DNA of 64,000 bases, from the NCBI RefSeq assembly GCF_029760935.1, contig NZ_CP121684.1, positions 1,860,001 to 1,924,000 of the forward strand, given 5' to 3'. Below, in pieces: positions 28,221 to 38,529 of the stretch. How positions within the stretch are numbered: position 1 is the first letter of the stretch; every line of letters begins with the position of its first letter. Both the position numbers and the translations under genes were made by a program. The notes under the pieces were generated by a model. That model made no database searches. It saw only the letters and a list, made by a program, of their open reading frames with translations, and was not told where the DNA came from. Source of the DNA: Lysinibacter sp. HNR (lineage in GTDB: Bacteria > Actinomycetota > Actinomycetes > Actinomycetales > Microbacteriaceae).

Positions 28221-29256
28221 ACGCAAGACGAGAAGCCACACCCAGGGCACGGGTTTTCTTATTCATCACGGCACCAAGCCCGAGCCAAACCCACTGGTGT
28301 CAACGGGATTCCTTCCTCCTCCCGAAACGGTTAGCCAGATTATTACCGAGGCCTACTCCACTTTTCTGCATGTTCAAGACGGTAGAGTTGCGAACTACAT
28401 TCCCAGTCTTGCGAGTACCTCACCCCACCTTTTTGGTATTTCCCTGGCCGATATGAACGGTAATCTCTACTCCGTGGGCGACAGCACACACAGCTTTTCA
28501 ATGCAGAGTGTGTCAAAGCCGTTTGTATTCGCCCTAATCCTAGAAATCATCGGCGCCCACGAGGCCCAAGAAAAAATTGGTGTTAATAACACCGGACTCC
28601 CGTTTAACTCGGTTCTTGCCCTGGAGATGCAGGAGGGAAGAACGTCGAACCCCATGGTTAATGCGGGGGCAATAGCCACCACCAGCCTTGCTCCCGGTGA
28701 CACCGCGGAGGAGAGATGGCGATTCATTCACGACGGGCTTAACCATTTTGCCGGTCGGGAACTTACCCTAGATCACGATGCGTATCACTCAGAATCCGCC
28801 ACGAATCAGCGCAATAGGGGCATCGCACAGCTACTCGAAGGCTATGGAAAGATTTATTCCAACCCGGAGGAGGCCACCGATAACTACACCAAGCAGTGCT
28901 CTCTGCGGGTCACCACCGAAGACTTAGCCGTGATGGGGGCAACCCTTGCTGATGGGGGGCTCAATCCCCTTACCAAGCAGCAGGTTGTCAGCCCTGAAAC
29001 GTGCAAGCGGGTGTTGGCGGTACTGGCCTCGTCCGGTCTTTATGAACGCTCCGGCGAGTGGCTTTACAATATCGGCCTACCCGCAAAGAGTGGGGTGAGC
29101 GGTGGTCTCGTAACGATTTCCCCGGGTAAGGGTGGAGTTGCTTCGTTCTCCCCACCGCTGGACTCTGCGGGCAGTAGCGTGCGTGGAACTCTTTCCGCTT
29201 CTTTCCTTTCGGAAAGGCTAGGTCTTAATCTTTTTGCGTCCAAGCCGATACAGTAA
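28213..29256 (+). CDS. glsA: Glutaminase
   Basis: Glutaminase A hydrolyses glutamine to glutamate and ammonia. The start at 28213 (MSKRKTRSHT) overlaps the aldo/keto reductase stop by 8 bp; an earlier ATG at 28168 is less likely. The serine beta-lactamase-like fold is clear: the S-x-x-K motif in SMQSVSKPFVFAL, NPMVNAGAIATTSL, and SGLYERSGEW, GLPAKSGVSGG near the end. The protein has 347 residues, with a roughly 25-residue N-terminal extension. Glutamate and ammonia release can support acid resistance, but no other gene of that kind is adjacent. Confidence 0.93.
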   Translation: MSKRKTRSHTQGTGFLIHHGTKPEPNPLVSTGFLPPPETVSQIITEAYSTFLHVQDGRVANYIPSLASTSPHLFGISLADMNGNLYSVGDSTHSFSMQSVSKPFVFALILEIIGAHEAQEKIGVNNTGLPFNSVLALEMQEGRTSNPMVNAGAIATTSLAPGDTAEERWRFIHDGLNHFAGRELTLDHDAYHSESATNQRNRGIAQLLEGYGKIYSNPEEATDNYTKQCSLRVTTEDLAVMGATLADGGLNPLTKQQVVSPETCKRVLAVLASSGLYERSGEWLYNIGLPAKSGVSGGLVTISPGKGGVASFSPPLDSAGSSVRGTLSASFLSERLGLNLFASKPIQ

Positions 29257-29504
29257 TCACCAATATCAGCTAATCGCCGGTTTGTATATGCGCAACAACA
29301 CTTTCAGAGGAAGTCCATAAGCAAGCCGGGGAAAACCGATAATTTTGCCAGGAGCTAACAAAACGTTCTAGTCTATTTACTATCGCGCAATGTCGGGTGA
29401 CCGAGTGGACACCTGGTTCCCAGTATTGATAACGCACCGTTACCTCGTAATATGTACAATTTTGAACGTCCAACACCTAACCGGTAATACCCACAAGGCA
29501 CTTC

Positions 29505-32500
29505 ATGTCACACTCTGAAAAGAATCGCGCTCAGCAGCTTCATCCGAATTACACCGCCCCGCTGTCGAAGCACAAAGGAAAGCTTCGCAGCATTCTCATC
29601 TCTCGGCCTGCCCTTGCCGTCACGCTCATCCTCGGCCTCCTCGCAGCACCCTTCACAGTGTCATCGGGGGCAACAACTGCCCACGCAAACACCGATGGGA
29701 CCGGCGTCATCATCAACGAAGTGTACCTCAAGGGTGGCAGCGCCAACGCCGTCTACAACCAGAAGTTCATCGAACTTTATAACCCCACCCAGACAGAGGT
29801 CTCTCTCGGCGGATGGTCGCTCCAATACCGCGCAGGAACCAACACCGCACCGGTGACAAGTAACAACGTTGCAGCCCTCAGCGGCACCATACCCGCCGAA
29901 GGCTATTTTCTTGTGGCCATGAGCGGAAACGGTAGTGTCGGAGCTGACCTACCCACCCCCGATCTTTCTATCGGACTCAACCCGAGCGGGACGCTGGGCC
30001 AACTCTTTCTTTCATCAAGTACCGAGCCGCTAACCGTAGGCGCGGGATCCCTCACAGGCTTACCCGCTATTCAAGACTTTCTGGGGTATGGCGCTAACGC
30101 AGCAGCTTTTGAGGGATCGCCTGCTCTTGTGACCGGCGCAAACAGCGTGCCTAATTCCCTTGCCCGCACCAATTTTGTCGACACCGATAATAATCAGGCA
30201 GACTTCACTCATCCCTCCACGATCACCCCCCAGAGTGCTACCAACACTGACCCCGAAGATCCAACGACTCCACCCATTGTGGGCCCTCCTGTGCCTCCGC
30301 CAGCAGAAAAACTCACCATCGCGCAGGTTCGAGGTACAGGGGCCCTCTCTCCCTACCAGGGCAAAAAAATTACCACCTCGGGCGTTGTCACTGCGACGTA
30401 CCCCACCGGCGGATACAGCGGCTACTACATCCAAACCCCGGGAACAGGTGGAGACCTGAATCCGGTCACACACACCGTATCGGACGCAATTTTTGTCTTT
30501 TCTGGCGCTACCGTTGGGCACGTTGCTATCGGCGATCACGTTGAGATTACTGGCACTGTTGGCAGCTATCAGGGGCTCGCCCAGGTGACGGTAAGCAACA
30601 CTTCCGACCTGGTAAAAACTTCTGAATCAGTCGTGGACCCCGTTCCGGCCCGAGTTTCTTTGCCCGCAACCGAAGCGCAGAGAAAAGCGTTTGAGGGAAT
30701 GCTTATGGAGCCACAGGGCGACTTCACGGTGACAAACACCCACACCACCAACCAGTACGCAGAGATAGGTTTGGCCGCAGGAGCAACACCACTCATCACC
30801 CCCACAGAGATCGCCCGCCCAGGTAGCGCCGAGTATGCTCAAGTGGTCGCTGACAACGCTGCCCGGTCGGTTACCCTGGATGATGGTTCCTCCACCAACT
30901 TTCTTACCACCTCCAAGGACACCCCCCTTCCGTATCTATCAAGCTCCGAACCTGTGAGCGTGGGATCCTCCGTAACCTTCAACTCGGCCGTTATCTTTGA
31001 CTACAGAAATGGTCGTTGGAAGTTCCAGCCGACCACGCAGCTCACGGCAGAAAACGCTGCGAGCACACAACCGGTAAAATTCTCCAATGTACGCACCCCC
31101 GAGCCCAATCAGGTCGGTGGCACGATAAAACTCTCCAGTTTCAACGTGCTCAACTACTTCACTACCACGGGAGACAGTATCCCCGGCTGTTCCTTCTACA
31201 ACGACCGGCAGGGCAATAAAATAACCGTTCGATCTGGTTGCGACGCGCGGGGAGCCGCAGATGCACAGAATCTCTCACGGCAGCAAGAGAAAATCGTCAC
31301 CGCCATCAATACCCTCGACGCAGACGTGGTTGCTCTGGAAGAGATCGAAAACTCCGCAAAGTTTGGTAAAGATCGGGATAACGCTCTCAGCACGCTCACT
31401 GCCGCTCTCAACAGCGCAACCACAGGCAACCCCTGGGCTTACGTTCCCTCCCCCAGTACGCTTCCTCCTCTCAACAAGGAAGACGTGATTCGCACGGCGT
31501 TCATCTACAAAGAGGATGTGGTCGCTCCCGTAGGAGAGTCACGCATCCTCACAGAGGGAACCGCGTTTAATAACGCTCGCAAGCCTCTTGCCCAACAATT
31601 TGCGGCTAAAGGTGACGAAGGCGGCGAAACCTTTATTGCCATCGCAAACCATTTCAAGTCAAAGGGCTCCGGCAGCGGAGCGGACGCAGACACGGGTGAC
31701 GGACAGGGGGCTTCCAATCACTCACGAGTGGCACAGGCCAACGCCCTGATTGACTTTTCGGAAAAACTACAGCAATCACAGAACACCAACAAGGTGTTTC
31801 TCCTGGGCGATTTTAACGCGTATAGCCAAGAAGACCCTCTGATCACACTCGCAGATGCGGGTTATACCGACCTCGGTGCGGCAACGGGTAAGTACACCTA
31901 CTCGTTTGACGGTGCGAGCGGTTCCCTCGACCACATATTGGCCTCTGAGGGGGCGGCTCCACACGTTGCCGGAGCGGACATCTGGAACATTAATGCGGGC
32001 GAGTCAATAGCCCTCGAGTACAGCCGCTACAACTACAACGCAACCAACTTTTACGACACCAGCCCCTATCGATCGAGTGACCATGACCCGATCATCGTGG
32101 GCATTGATCTGAACACCACGTTCTTGCCAGATGTTCCGATTAACCTGCTCAGCATTAATGATTTCCACGGACGTATCGACTCGAACACGGTAAAATTTGC
32201 GGGAACCGTTGAGCAGTTACGACAGCAGCACGGCGATGCCAACACCCTGATGCTCTCCGCCGGGGACAACATCGGTGCCTCACTCTTTGCCTCCTCAATC
32301 CAGCAGGATCAGCCCACCATTGATGTGCTCAACGCACTCGACCTACGGGCAACGGCGGTGGGCAACCACGAGTTTGATACCGGTTTCACCGATCTGGTCG
32401 ATCGGGTGATCGGTCCCGAGAATAATCCCAACGCCCTCTTTAGCCATCTTGGTGCCAACGTTTACGCTCGCGGCACCACAGATCCGGTTCTCGACGAGTA

Positions 32501-34658
32501 CGCGCTCTTTGATGTAGAGGGCATCACGGTGGGAGTCATTGGGGCCGTCACCGAGGAAACCCCCACCCTGGTGTCTCCGGGTGGAATCACCGATCTCAGC
32601 TTTGGTGATCCGGTTGATGCGGTCAACCGCGTTGCGGAAAAACTGACCGATGGAAACCCCGAGAACGGGCAGGCCGATGTTCTTATCGCGGTTTATCACG
32701 AGGGTGCCGGTGCCGGCACCCCCGACGGAGCAACCCTTGAACAGGAGGTTGCCGCAGGTGGTGCCTTTGCAAAGATTGTGACCGAAACAACAAACAGTGT
32801 GGGTGCCATCTTTACCGGACACAGCCACAAACAATACGCGTGGGATGCCCCAATCCCGGGGAAAGACGGGCAGACTCGTCCCATACTTCAGACGGGAAAC
32901 TACGGCGAGAATGTGGGACAGGTTGTTCTCTCAGTGAGTCCCGACAGTAAAGAAATCACAGATTACACCGCTAACAATGTCCCCCGCACCACCACAAATG
33001 ACGTCGATTTGATCACTAGTTATCCGCGAGTTGCAGAGGTAAAAAGCATTGTGGATGCAGCGCTCAGCGAGGCCGCAGTCATCGGTAACCAACCCGTCGG
33101 AACAATATCGTCGGACATCACAACGGCGTTTAGCGGAGGAAGCTACGTAAACGGTGTCTACACGGGAGGAGACCGTGATAATCGAGCTGCGGAGTCTGCC
33201 CTGGGCAATCTGGTAGCCGACTCTCTCGTGTCCAGCCTCTCATCTGAGGAACGGGGCGGCGCCACAATCGGCGTGGTTAATCCGGGGGGCCTTCGAGCAG
33301 ACCTTCGCTACGGGGCTGATGGCGTGATCACGTACGCGCAGGCAAACGCTGTTTTGCCCTTCGTAAACAACCTGTGGACCACCAGTCTGACGGGTGCTCA
33401 GTTTAAAGCCGCCCTCGAGCAGCAATGGCAAACAGACGCGCAGGGTAATGTCCCGTCCTCTCGCCCCTTCCTCAAGCTTGGTCTTTCACAAAACGTGCAG
33501 TACACGTTCGACGAGAGCAGGGCACAGGGTGACCGGGTAACCGGCATCTGGATTGACCACAAGCCCATCGACGCCACCGCCAGTTACCGAATCGGATCGT
33601 TTAGCTTCCTCCTGCAGGGAGGAGACAACTTTCGTGTGTTCACTCAGGGAACCAACACCAGAGACTCCGGGCTGGTCGACCGCGACGCCTGGATCGATTA
33701 TCTTCGAACTAATCCCGGTGTGGGTCCGTCGTTTGCTGCCCGCTCGGTTGCGGTGACTGAAGCACCCACCACACCCCTCAACCATGGGGATAGCGCCGCA
33801 GTGACTCTCTCCGGCGTTAACCTGACCTCCCTGGGAAGCCCCGAACACACAACACTCGTGACTCACTGGGAGTGGCCCGGCGGATTTACCGTCCCCCTCG
33901 TCAGCGATGTTCCGGTGTCTAACGGCACAGCCTCTTTTGCGGTCCCAATTCCCGGCCTCTCACCTGCTCCTTTTAGCGGTGCGTCCACGTTGACGAGCAC
34001 CGCCGCCCTCACCAAAATTGGTGCTGAACGCTTTACCCGCACCGCCGCCCTCACCACAGTAGACACTACTGCCAGAACGGCTAACTTTACCTCCGGTGAG
34101 ATTGTTGTCACGCTAGAGGAGTCCGGTACTACCGTGCGTATTCCCGTGGAGTTGACGAGCAACCAAATAATCACTCCTCCCAACGATAAACCCACGAGAA
34201 ACCCCTCTCCCACCACCGATGACCAGCTCACGGAGCACAATAAAAACCTCATATCGGTATCACCCGATGTGGTCTCTCCCGGCGACACCATCACCGCCTA
34301 TCTCGGTGGGTGGCGCGGCGGGGGATTTGATGACGGCTGGCGCGGAGGATGGACAAGCGTGTGGATGCACTCCTCCCCCACGATAATCAGCGACGGGTGG
34401 GTTCAGGTTTCCAGTGCGGGAACAGTGTCTGCTCGCATTCCCCTTGATACCGAACACGGAAAACACCGGATCGTGGTGCTTGACTCCGAAGATCAGGTGA
34501 TCGGCTGGGATGAGATTACTGTAGTTGCTGGCAAGGAGAAGGGAAGGCTCTCCCAAACAGGTTCGGAGTTCGGCGCGTGGACTCTCGGAGCTCTTGTCCT
34601 CCTTGCCGTGGGCACGACGCTTATTGTTCGCCGACGCAAAGACAACCTCACCCACTAG
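29505..34658 (+). CDS. Cell-wall-anchored ExeM/NucH nuclease fused to a 5'-nucleotidase
   Basis: This 1717-residue secreted protein is a fusion. In order: a long signal peptide ending near AHAN (about residue 62); a lamin-tail domain (65-170, INEVYLKGG...KFIELYNP); an OB-like domain (about 275-395); an endonuclease/exonuclease/phosphatase domain (from about 538, LSSFNVLNYF ... ANHFKSKG ... LLGDFNAY ... SSDHDPI); a metallophosphatase domain (from about 878, LSINDFHGRI ... GDNIGAS ... VGNHEFD ... GHSHK); and a 5'-nucleotidase C-domain (NPGGLRADLRYG). At about residue 1681 there is an LSQTG sorting motif, a hydrophobic helix and an RRRK tail. It would degrade extracellular DNA and dephosphorylate the nucleotides, giving nucleosides and phosphate. 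Confidence 0.92.
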   Translation: MSHSEKNRAQQLHPNYTAPLSKHKGKLRSILISRPALAVTLILGLLAAPFTVSSGATTAHANTDGTGVIINEVYLKGGSANAVYNQKFIELYNPTQTEVSLGGWSLQYRAGTNTAPVTSNNVAALSGTIPAEGYFLVAMSGNGSVGADLPTPDLSIGLNPSGTLGQLFLSSSTEPLTVGAGSLTGLPAIQDFLGYGANAAAFEGSPALVTGANSVPNSLARTNFVDTDNNQADFTHPSTITPQSATNTDPEDPTTPPIVGPPVPPPAEKLTIAQVRGTGALSPYQGKKITTSGVVTATYPTGGYSGYYIQTPGTGGDLNPVTHTVSDAIFVFSGATVGHVAIGDHVEITGTVGSYQGLAQVTVSNTSDLVKTSESVVDPVPARVSLPATEAQRKAFEGMLMEPQGDFTVTNTHTTNQYAEIGLAAGATPLITPTEIARPGSAEYAQVVADNAARSVTLDDGSSTNFLTTSKDTPLPYLSSSEPVSVGSSVTFNSAVIFDYRNGRWKFQPTTQLTAENAASTQPVKFSNVRTPEPNQVGGTIKLSSFNVLNYFTTTGDSIPGCSFYNDRQGNKITVRSGCDARGAADAQNLSRQQEKIVTAINTLDADVVALEEIENSAKFGKDRDNALSTLTAALNSATTGNPWAYVPSPSTLPPLNKEDVIRTAFIYKEDVVAPVGESRILTEGTAFNNARKPLAQQFAAKGDEGGETFIAIANHFKSKGSGSGADADTGDGQGASNHSRVAQANALIDFSEKLQQSQNTNKVFLLGDFNAYSQEDPLITLADAGYTDLGAATGKYTYSFDGASGSLDHILASEGAAPHVAGADIWNINAGESIALEYSRYNYNATNFYDTSPYRSSDHDPIIVGIDLNTTFLPDVPINLLSINDFHGRIDSNTVKFAGTVEQLRQQHGDANTLMLSAGDNIGASLFASSIQQDQPTIDVLNALDLRATAVGNHEFDTGFTDLVDRVIGPENNPNALFSHLGANVYARGTTDPVLDEYALFDVEGITVGVIGAVTEETPTLVSPGGITDLSFGDPVDAVNRVAEKLTDGNPENGQADVLIAVYHEGAGAGTPDGATLEQEVAAGGAFAKIVTETTNSVGAIFTGHSHKQYAWDAPIPGKDGQTRPILQTGNYGENVGQVVLSVSPDSKEITDYTANNVPRTTTNDVDLITSYPRVAEVKSIVDAALSEAAVIGNQPVGTISSDITTAFSGGSYVNGVYTGGDRDNRAAESALGNLVADSLVSSLSSEERGGATIGVVNPGGLRADLRYGADGVITYAQANAVLPFVNNLWTTSLTGAQFKAALEQQWQTDAQGNVPSSRPFLKLGLSQNVQYTFDESRAQGDRVTGIWIDHKPIDATASYRIGSFSFLLQGGDNFRVFTQGTNTRDSGLVDRDAWIDYLRTNPGVGPSFAARSVAVTEAPTTPLNHGDSAAVTLSGVNLTSLGSPEHTTLVTHWEWPGGFTVPLVSDVPVSNGTASFAVPIPGLSPAPFSGASTLTSTAALTKIGAERFTRTAALTTVDTTARTANFTSGEIVVTLEESGTTVRIPVELTSNQIITPPNDKPTRNPSPTTDDQLTEHNKNLISVSPDVVSPGDTITAYLGGWRGGGFDDGWRGGWTSVWMHSSPTIISDGWVQVSSAGTVSARIPLDTEHGKHRIVVLDSEDQVIGWDEITVVAGKEKGRLSQTGSEFGAWTLGALVLLAVGTTLIVRRRKDNLTH

Positions 34659-34673
34659 TCAAGATACTTTGCG

Positions 34674-34711
34674 AGGTCTCCTCACCGTCACGGTTAGCGG
34701 TGAGGAGACCT
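34674..34711. terminator. Bidirectional terminator between convergent genes
   Basis: A 14-bp perfect stem (AGGTCTCCTCACCG with its complement) encloses a ten-base loop. It lies between the nuclease/nucleotidase gene and the convergent GDSL gene, overlapping the end of the latter. It can serve both strands, although no long T run is present. Confidence 0.75.
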
Positions 34712-35477
34712 ACCGAGCCCCGGAGATGCGCTTCCACTCCGCAATCTTGGCCTGTCGTCCGTCCCCCGATGACTTACCGGTGAGCCTACGCTGCACCCAG
34801 GGCACAACGTGATCTCGGTAATACACCGCGTTCTCACGAAATCCGGGACGGGGGTTGGGCCGCTCCGCCCTGACCTGCCAGTCACTCGGAGCCGGGTAGT
34901 GCAGGGCCTGTAACACTCTGCTCGCCACCCGGTGATGCCCTACCGAATTGAGGTGCAGACGATCGGGGGACCAGTACTGCGCGGCAGATAGTTCGTGATC
35001 TGTCCAATTATCGACAAAAGGAATCGCGTTCTTTGCCGCAATGCGGCGCACCTCGTTATTAAGAAGATCACCCTTACGCTCGATTGAGCCCCCCAGGGGG
35101 AGCCCTCGCGTGGGATTTCCGCCGCTCAGAAGAACAAGCTGAGCCCCACTTTCAGAGACCCGCTCTATAACCGTTTGAAAGAGCGCAATGAGTTCAGCAG
35201 CATGGGTGCGAGGACGAAGCATGTCATTACCACCACCGTTAAAGGTGACGAGGGTCGGGGAGAGTGCAAGAGCCCGATCCAACTGCTCATCAATAATCAC
35301 GCGAAGCAGTTTTCCGCGAATCGCTAGATTTGCGTAGTACACAGCCTCAGAGGAGGCTTGGGCAAAGCCCTCCGCTACCAGATCCGCCCATCCACGAACG
35401 TAACCGTTCGACAGCTCGTCGCCAACTCCCTCGGTGAAACTATCACCCAGGGCCACGTATTTAATCTCCTGCATCAT
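34710..35477 (-). CDS. SGNH/GDSL hydrolase
   Basis: The start is placed at 35477 (MMQEIKYVALGDSFTEG), because block I GDSFTEG must lie close to the N-terminus; a longer frame to 35579 exists. Blocks are clear: GDS (nucleophile Ser), NLAIRGK (Gly), FNGGGND (Asn) and DRLHLNSVGH (Asp and His). The protein has 255 residues and no signal peptide, so it is a cytoplasmic esterase or lipase-like enzyme; substrate unknown. It is convergent with the large surface nuclease. Confidence 0.88.
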   Translation of the reverse strand: MMQEIKYVALGDSFTEGVGDELSNGYVRGWADLVAEGFAQASSEAVYYANLAIRGKLLRVIIDEQLDRALALSPTLVTFNGGGNDMLRPRTHAAELIALFQTVIERVSESGAQLVLLSGGNPTRGLPLGGSIERKGDLLNNEVRRIAAKNAIPFVDNWTDHELSAAQYWSPDRLHLNSVGHHRVASRVLQALHYPAPSDWQVRAERPNPRPGFRENAVYYRDHVVPWVQRRLTGKSSGDGRQAKIAEWKRISGAR

Positions 35478-35593
35478 CACAGCATATTCCAACAAGACAG
35501 AATCTTTGAGAGAGGGTCGCGCAGAACGCCACTCACCGACTACGGTCAAAGAGAACGAAGTTTTTCGCAGTTCCACCACATAAGGAGACCTGA

Positions 35594-36130
35594 ATGTTTG
35601 ACTACGACCCCTATAAAGTACTTGCCCCGGTTCCTTCCTTCACGCTGATGAGTGACGAGATTCAGGATGGTCGATTAATGCCCGCGGCCCAGTACTCACA
35701 GTCCGTGGGAGGAAGCGATGCCTCTCCACACCTTTCGTGGAGTGGTTTTGCTCCCGAAACAAAAAGCTTTGCTCTCACCTGCTTTGACCCGGATGCCCCG
35801 ACGGCTTCCGGGTTTTGGCACTGGGCTGTTTTTAATATTCCGGCTGAGGTCACCACCCTGGAGAGCAACGCCGGCGCCCCCTCCAGCCCGTTACTTCCCT
35901 CCGCGGCTGTAACGCTTCCCAATGAGATGCGACTCAGCCACTTTATCGGAGCCGCACCGCCCCAGGGAACGGGTGTCCACCGCTACTTTTTTGTTGTGCA
36001 TGCTTTAGACGTTGAATCACTCGACATCGACCCGAGGGCAACACCGGCTGTTCTCGGGTTTAACCTTCACTTCCACACGCTCGGACGGGCGATCCTCACT
36101 GGCCTGGGAGAGTTTGGTGCCCCTGCCTAG
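35594..36130 (+). CDS. YbhB/YbcL (PEBP-like) protein
   Basis: The 178-residue protein is a phosphatidylethanolamine-binding-protein homologue: ASPHLSWSG, CFDPDAPTASGFWHWAVFNIP and GVHRYFFVVHALD mark the ligand pocket. Bacterial members are cytoplasmic or periplasmic proteins of poorly known function. Its start is preceded by AAGGAG and lies 116 bp from the divergent GDSL gene. Its stop codon overlaps the stop of the convergent pseudogene. Confidence 0.9.
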   Translation: MFDYDPYKVLAPVPSFTLMSDEIQDGRLMPAAQYSQSVGGSDASPHLSWSGFAPETKSFALTCFDPDAPTASGFWHWAVFNIPAEVTTLESNAGAPSSPLLPSAAVTLPNEMRLSHFIGAAPPQGTGVHRYFFVVHALDVESLDIDPRATPAVLGFNLHFHTLGRAILTGLGEFGAPA

Positions 36131-37041
36131 GGATAGTGAGATTCAACCCAGGGCCAACTGACCTCCGCGCTCAGGAAGGGGAACATGGATGGTTTATCAA
36201 CCTCAACGATGATCCATCCGTCGAAGGGTTCTGACAGCTGAGACAAGAGGAATGCTTCCAAGACCCGGCTCATAGAAGAAGTTGTCGCTCATAACCTGAT
36301 AGTAGGACTCCCCCAGCTCTCGGCTTTGCTGTGCCCTTTTCACGTCAATGTCCTTTATGTGCAGATCAGCGATGCGGTCCCCGTATTTCTTCATAAGCGC
36401 GGTAAAGTCTGCCCCACCCACGCAAGGTGGCCTATGTCGAATCCCGCCGCGAGCAGATTCTTTGGTATGTGGTCGAGGACATACTCGGTTTCGTACTGGG
36501 TCTCGACCTAGGTTCCTACGCGGTTGTGGAGGGACGATTTTACACCCTCCGCTACCAGAATATCTGCAGCATCCGCCAGGAGCTCGGTTACACGGTCAAG
36601 CCTGTCCTGGTCGAAATTATGCCCGATGGCTGCGGCCGTCTCAAGACGACTTCTATGACCAGCAACGTCCATATCCATCGCAAGAAAAACTCGATCAATA
36701 CCCATGAAGTTTGATTCTTCAGCGCGGCGACGTAGCGGATCAAACCAGCGAAAATACTCAGCACTGTGACGCCTCAGTGAGAGGCCCTGATCCTCGGGGA
36801 GTCCAATCTAAACATAACCGGGGGCAACACGTAGTCCAGAATCGTCGATGACACGCCTGTATGGTTGCAGGGTTTGTGCGGGGAGAACCTCCAGCATGAC
36901 CGCGCCAAACCCCGAGTCTTTGACCTCACGCAGCACTCGTGGCTGCTTGGTGAGAAAAGCGGGCTTGGTGTATTCCCACTCGACGCTGACATCAATCCAT
37001 TGAAGGGCGTTGAGGGCAAACTGGTTATGAGAGAGCGTCAT
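36127..37041 (-). pseudogene. Sugar phosphate isomerase/epimerase pseudogene
   Basis: A TIM-barrel AP-endonuclease-2 family gene (about 305 codons) can be followed across all three minus frames. It starts at 37041 (MTLSHNQFALNALQWIDVS), then has an in-frame TAG after VAPGYV (near 36807). It continues with IGLPEDQG... to a second TAG after HNRVGT (near 36505). A frameshift before GADFTALMKKYGDRIADLHIKD and another before FDGWIIVEVDKPS follow, and it ends WPWVESHYP at 36127. At least four lesions mean it is long dead. Preserved residues are those of IolE-like isomerases. The stop overlaps that of the YbhB-like gene. Confidence 0.85.
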
Positions 37042-37139
37042 GGGGGACTCTTGGGCTAGTGAGAGTGGTTATGATCGCATAATTGCAGAGAGGAAAGGTG
37101 AGTAATAGCGCGTAAAATTGTTGGCCTTGTATACAGAAA

Positions 37140-37169
37140 CGGGGGTGAGAGATATATACCCCACCCCCG
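37140..37169 (-). terminator. Intrinsic terminator after the baeRF-like gene
   Basis: An 8-bp GC stem (CGGGGGTG/CACCCCCG) with a 14-base AT-rich loop lies 14 bp after the stop of the minus-strand gene; on that strand it is followed by GTTTCTGT. Confidence 0.7.
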
Positions 37170-37183
37170 CATTCAGCACAGAG

Positions 37184-38305
37184 CTAAACAGGAAAACGAA
37201 CACTTGCGGCTACCGCACCGCCACCGGGCATATCGGGTTCTCTGACCGCAAAAATACTGGCCTGTGAGAGTAACGCCCGGCGTAGTATTTCGTCAACCAC
37301 GCCGTAGTTTCGAGCGTCGTCGGACGGAGCCAGCGTTATTGCACCGGACTCCTCGTCAATGATCCCGGGTATGTTCCGATCGATATCTACAAAGAGGGTC
37401 TCAACCGCGCCGAAAGTGGCGGCCCTGGCCACATCGCTGAGGTCGGTGATGGCCTTTCCGTGTGCTCCCCTGCTCGCCATGACGTCTTTAAGCTCTTTGA
37501 GCTCGGCTGCGTATAGATCATCGAGGATTTTGCGGGCTTCGGACGCGAGATCGGCGTCTGTTGTCTCTTCGGGATTTCCCTGAATACTGGCTTCTGCCAG
37601 ATTAGGGTAGGTATTCACCGATCGGAATATACCCAGCATAGGTTCGGTACCCGCGAGTATGAGAGGAAGGTTGATTCCCGTGAAAGCCGGACGTAGAGCC
37701 TGGTTGATCGCCCGGGCATACTGCCGCAGACGCACTTTATGACCCTCGGAACCCTGTATGCGTCGGTCGGGAGAGCGACCGTTAATTGATTCAAGGCCTA
37801 CAGCATCAGCAGCGTCTTCTGGCATTCCGGGAATCTCCACAACAACGGGTGGAGCGTCCGCAGAAATTTCGATGAGGCGAACCGAATTGACCGCAAGGGC
37901 GAGAACAAAAGCGGCCTGTGGAAAGGTGACGGCGCGCAGCAGAGGCTTAACGTAGAAGCGATCCGCTACCTCAACCGTGGACTCTAGAACATTGGGTAAC
38001 CGGAAGGTTTGAATTGACTGGGGGGTAACAAACAGTGCCAGACTGCGAGAAAGATAACGCCAAAAGGAGCTGTCTTCGATCAGACCTTCGAGCTGCTCTT
38101 GGACAGATTCAATATCTGCCTTATGCGCTCCCACCGCTCGCAGCTGCTCAACCGCAGAGGCGGTGAGGTTTTTGAGTTCGATTCTTGAGATCTCTGTTTC
38201 CGAGGGAATCGGGTTCGTCTGCAGGTAAATAGAAACAGAAACCGGTTCCCGCTCGTTCACAAGCTGCTCAATATCGGCTCGTGTCGGAATGTCAATATAA
38301 AGCAT
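37184..38305 (-). CDS. baeRF11-like protein (archaeo-eukaryotic release factor fold)
   Basis: The start at 38305 (MLYIDIPTRADIEQL) was chosen because family members begin this way; a longer frame to 38371 exists. The 373-residue protein has the opening IDIPTRADIEQLVN...VSIYLQTNP and a central segment VRLIEIS, then a C-terminal eRF1-like domain with ARAATFGAVETLFVDIDR. Bacterial archaeo-eukaryotic release factor proteins are predicted ribosome-associated factors that may hydrolyse or rescue peptidyl-tRNA; function is unproven. It is single and followed by its own terminator. Confidence 0.75.
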   Translation of the reverse strand: MLYIDIPTRADIEQLVNEREPVSVSIYLQTNPIPSETEISRIELKNLTASAVEQLRAVGAHKADIESVQEQLEGLIEDSSFWRYLSRSLALFVTPQSIQTFRLPNVLESTVEVADRFYVKPLLRAVTFPQAAFVLALAVNSVRLIEISADAPPVVVEIPGMPEDAADAVGLESINGRSPDRRIQGSEGHKVRLRQYARAINQALRPAFTGINLPLILAGTEPMLGIFRSVNTYPNLAEASIQGNPEETTDADLASEARKILDDLYAAELKELKDVMASRGAHGKAITDLSDVARAATFGAVETLFVDIDRNIPGIIDEESGAITLAPSDDARNYGVVDEILRRALLSQASIFAVREPDMPGGGAVAASVRFPV

Positions 38306-38529
38306 GACATCAACCCCTTCGTAGTCTCTCAATAAGCGGATTGGGCGGTTGATTTCTCTACCGCTCAACACTGTACGTTTAGCTTATCGCCGCAGATACC
38401 CAAAATCATATACCCGGCAAAAACTTAACGAACAACTTTTGATTTACCTCACTGACCGGGCGTTAACGCTCCACGCTGTTCGTATCCTCGGGCGTAAAAT
38501 TACACTCCCTAGGGACCATACGCAGCATC

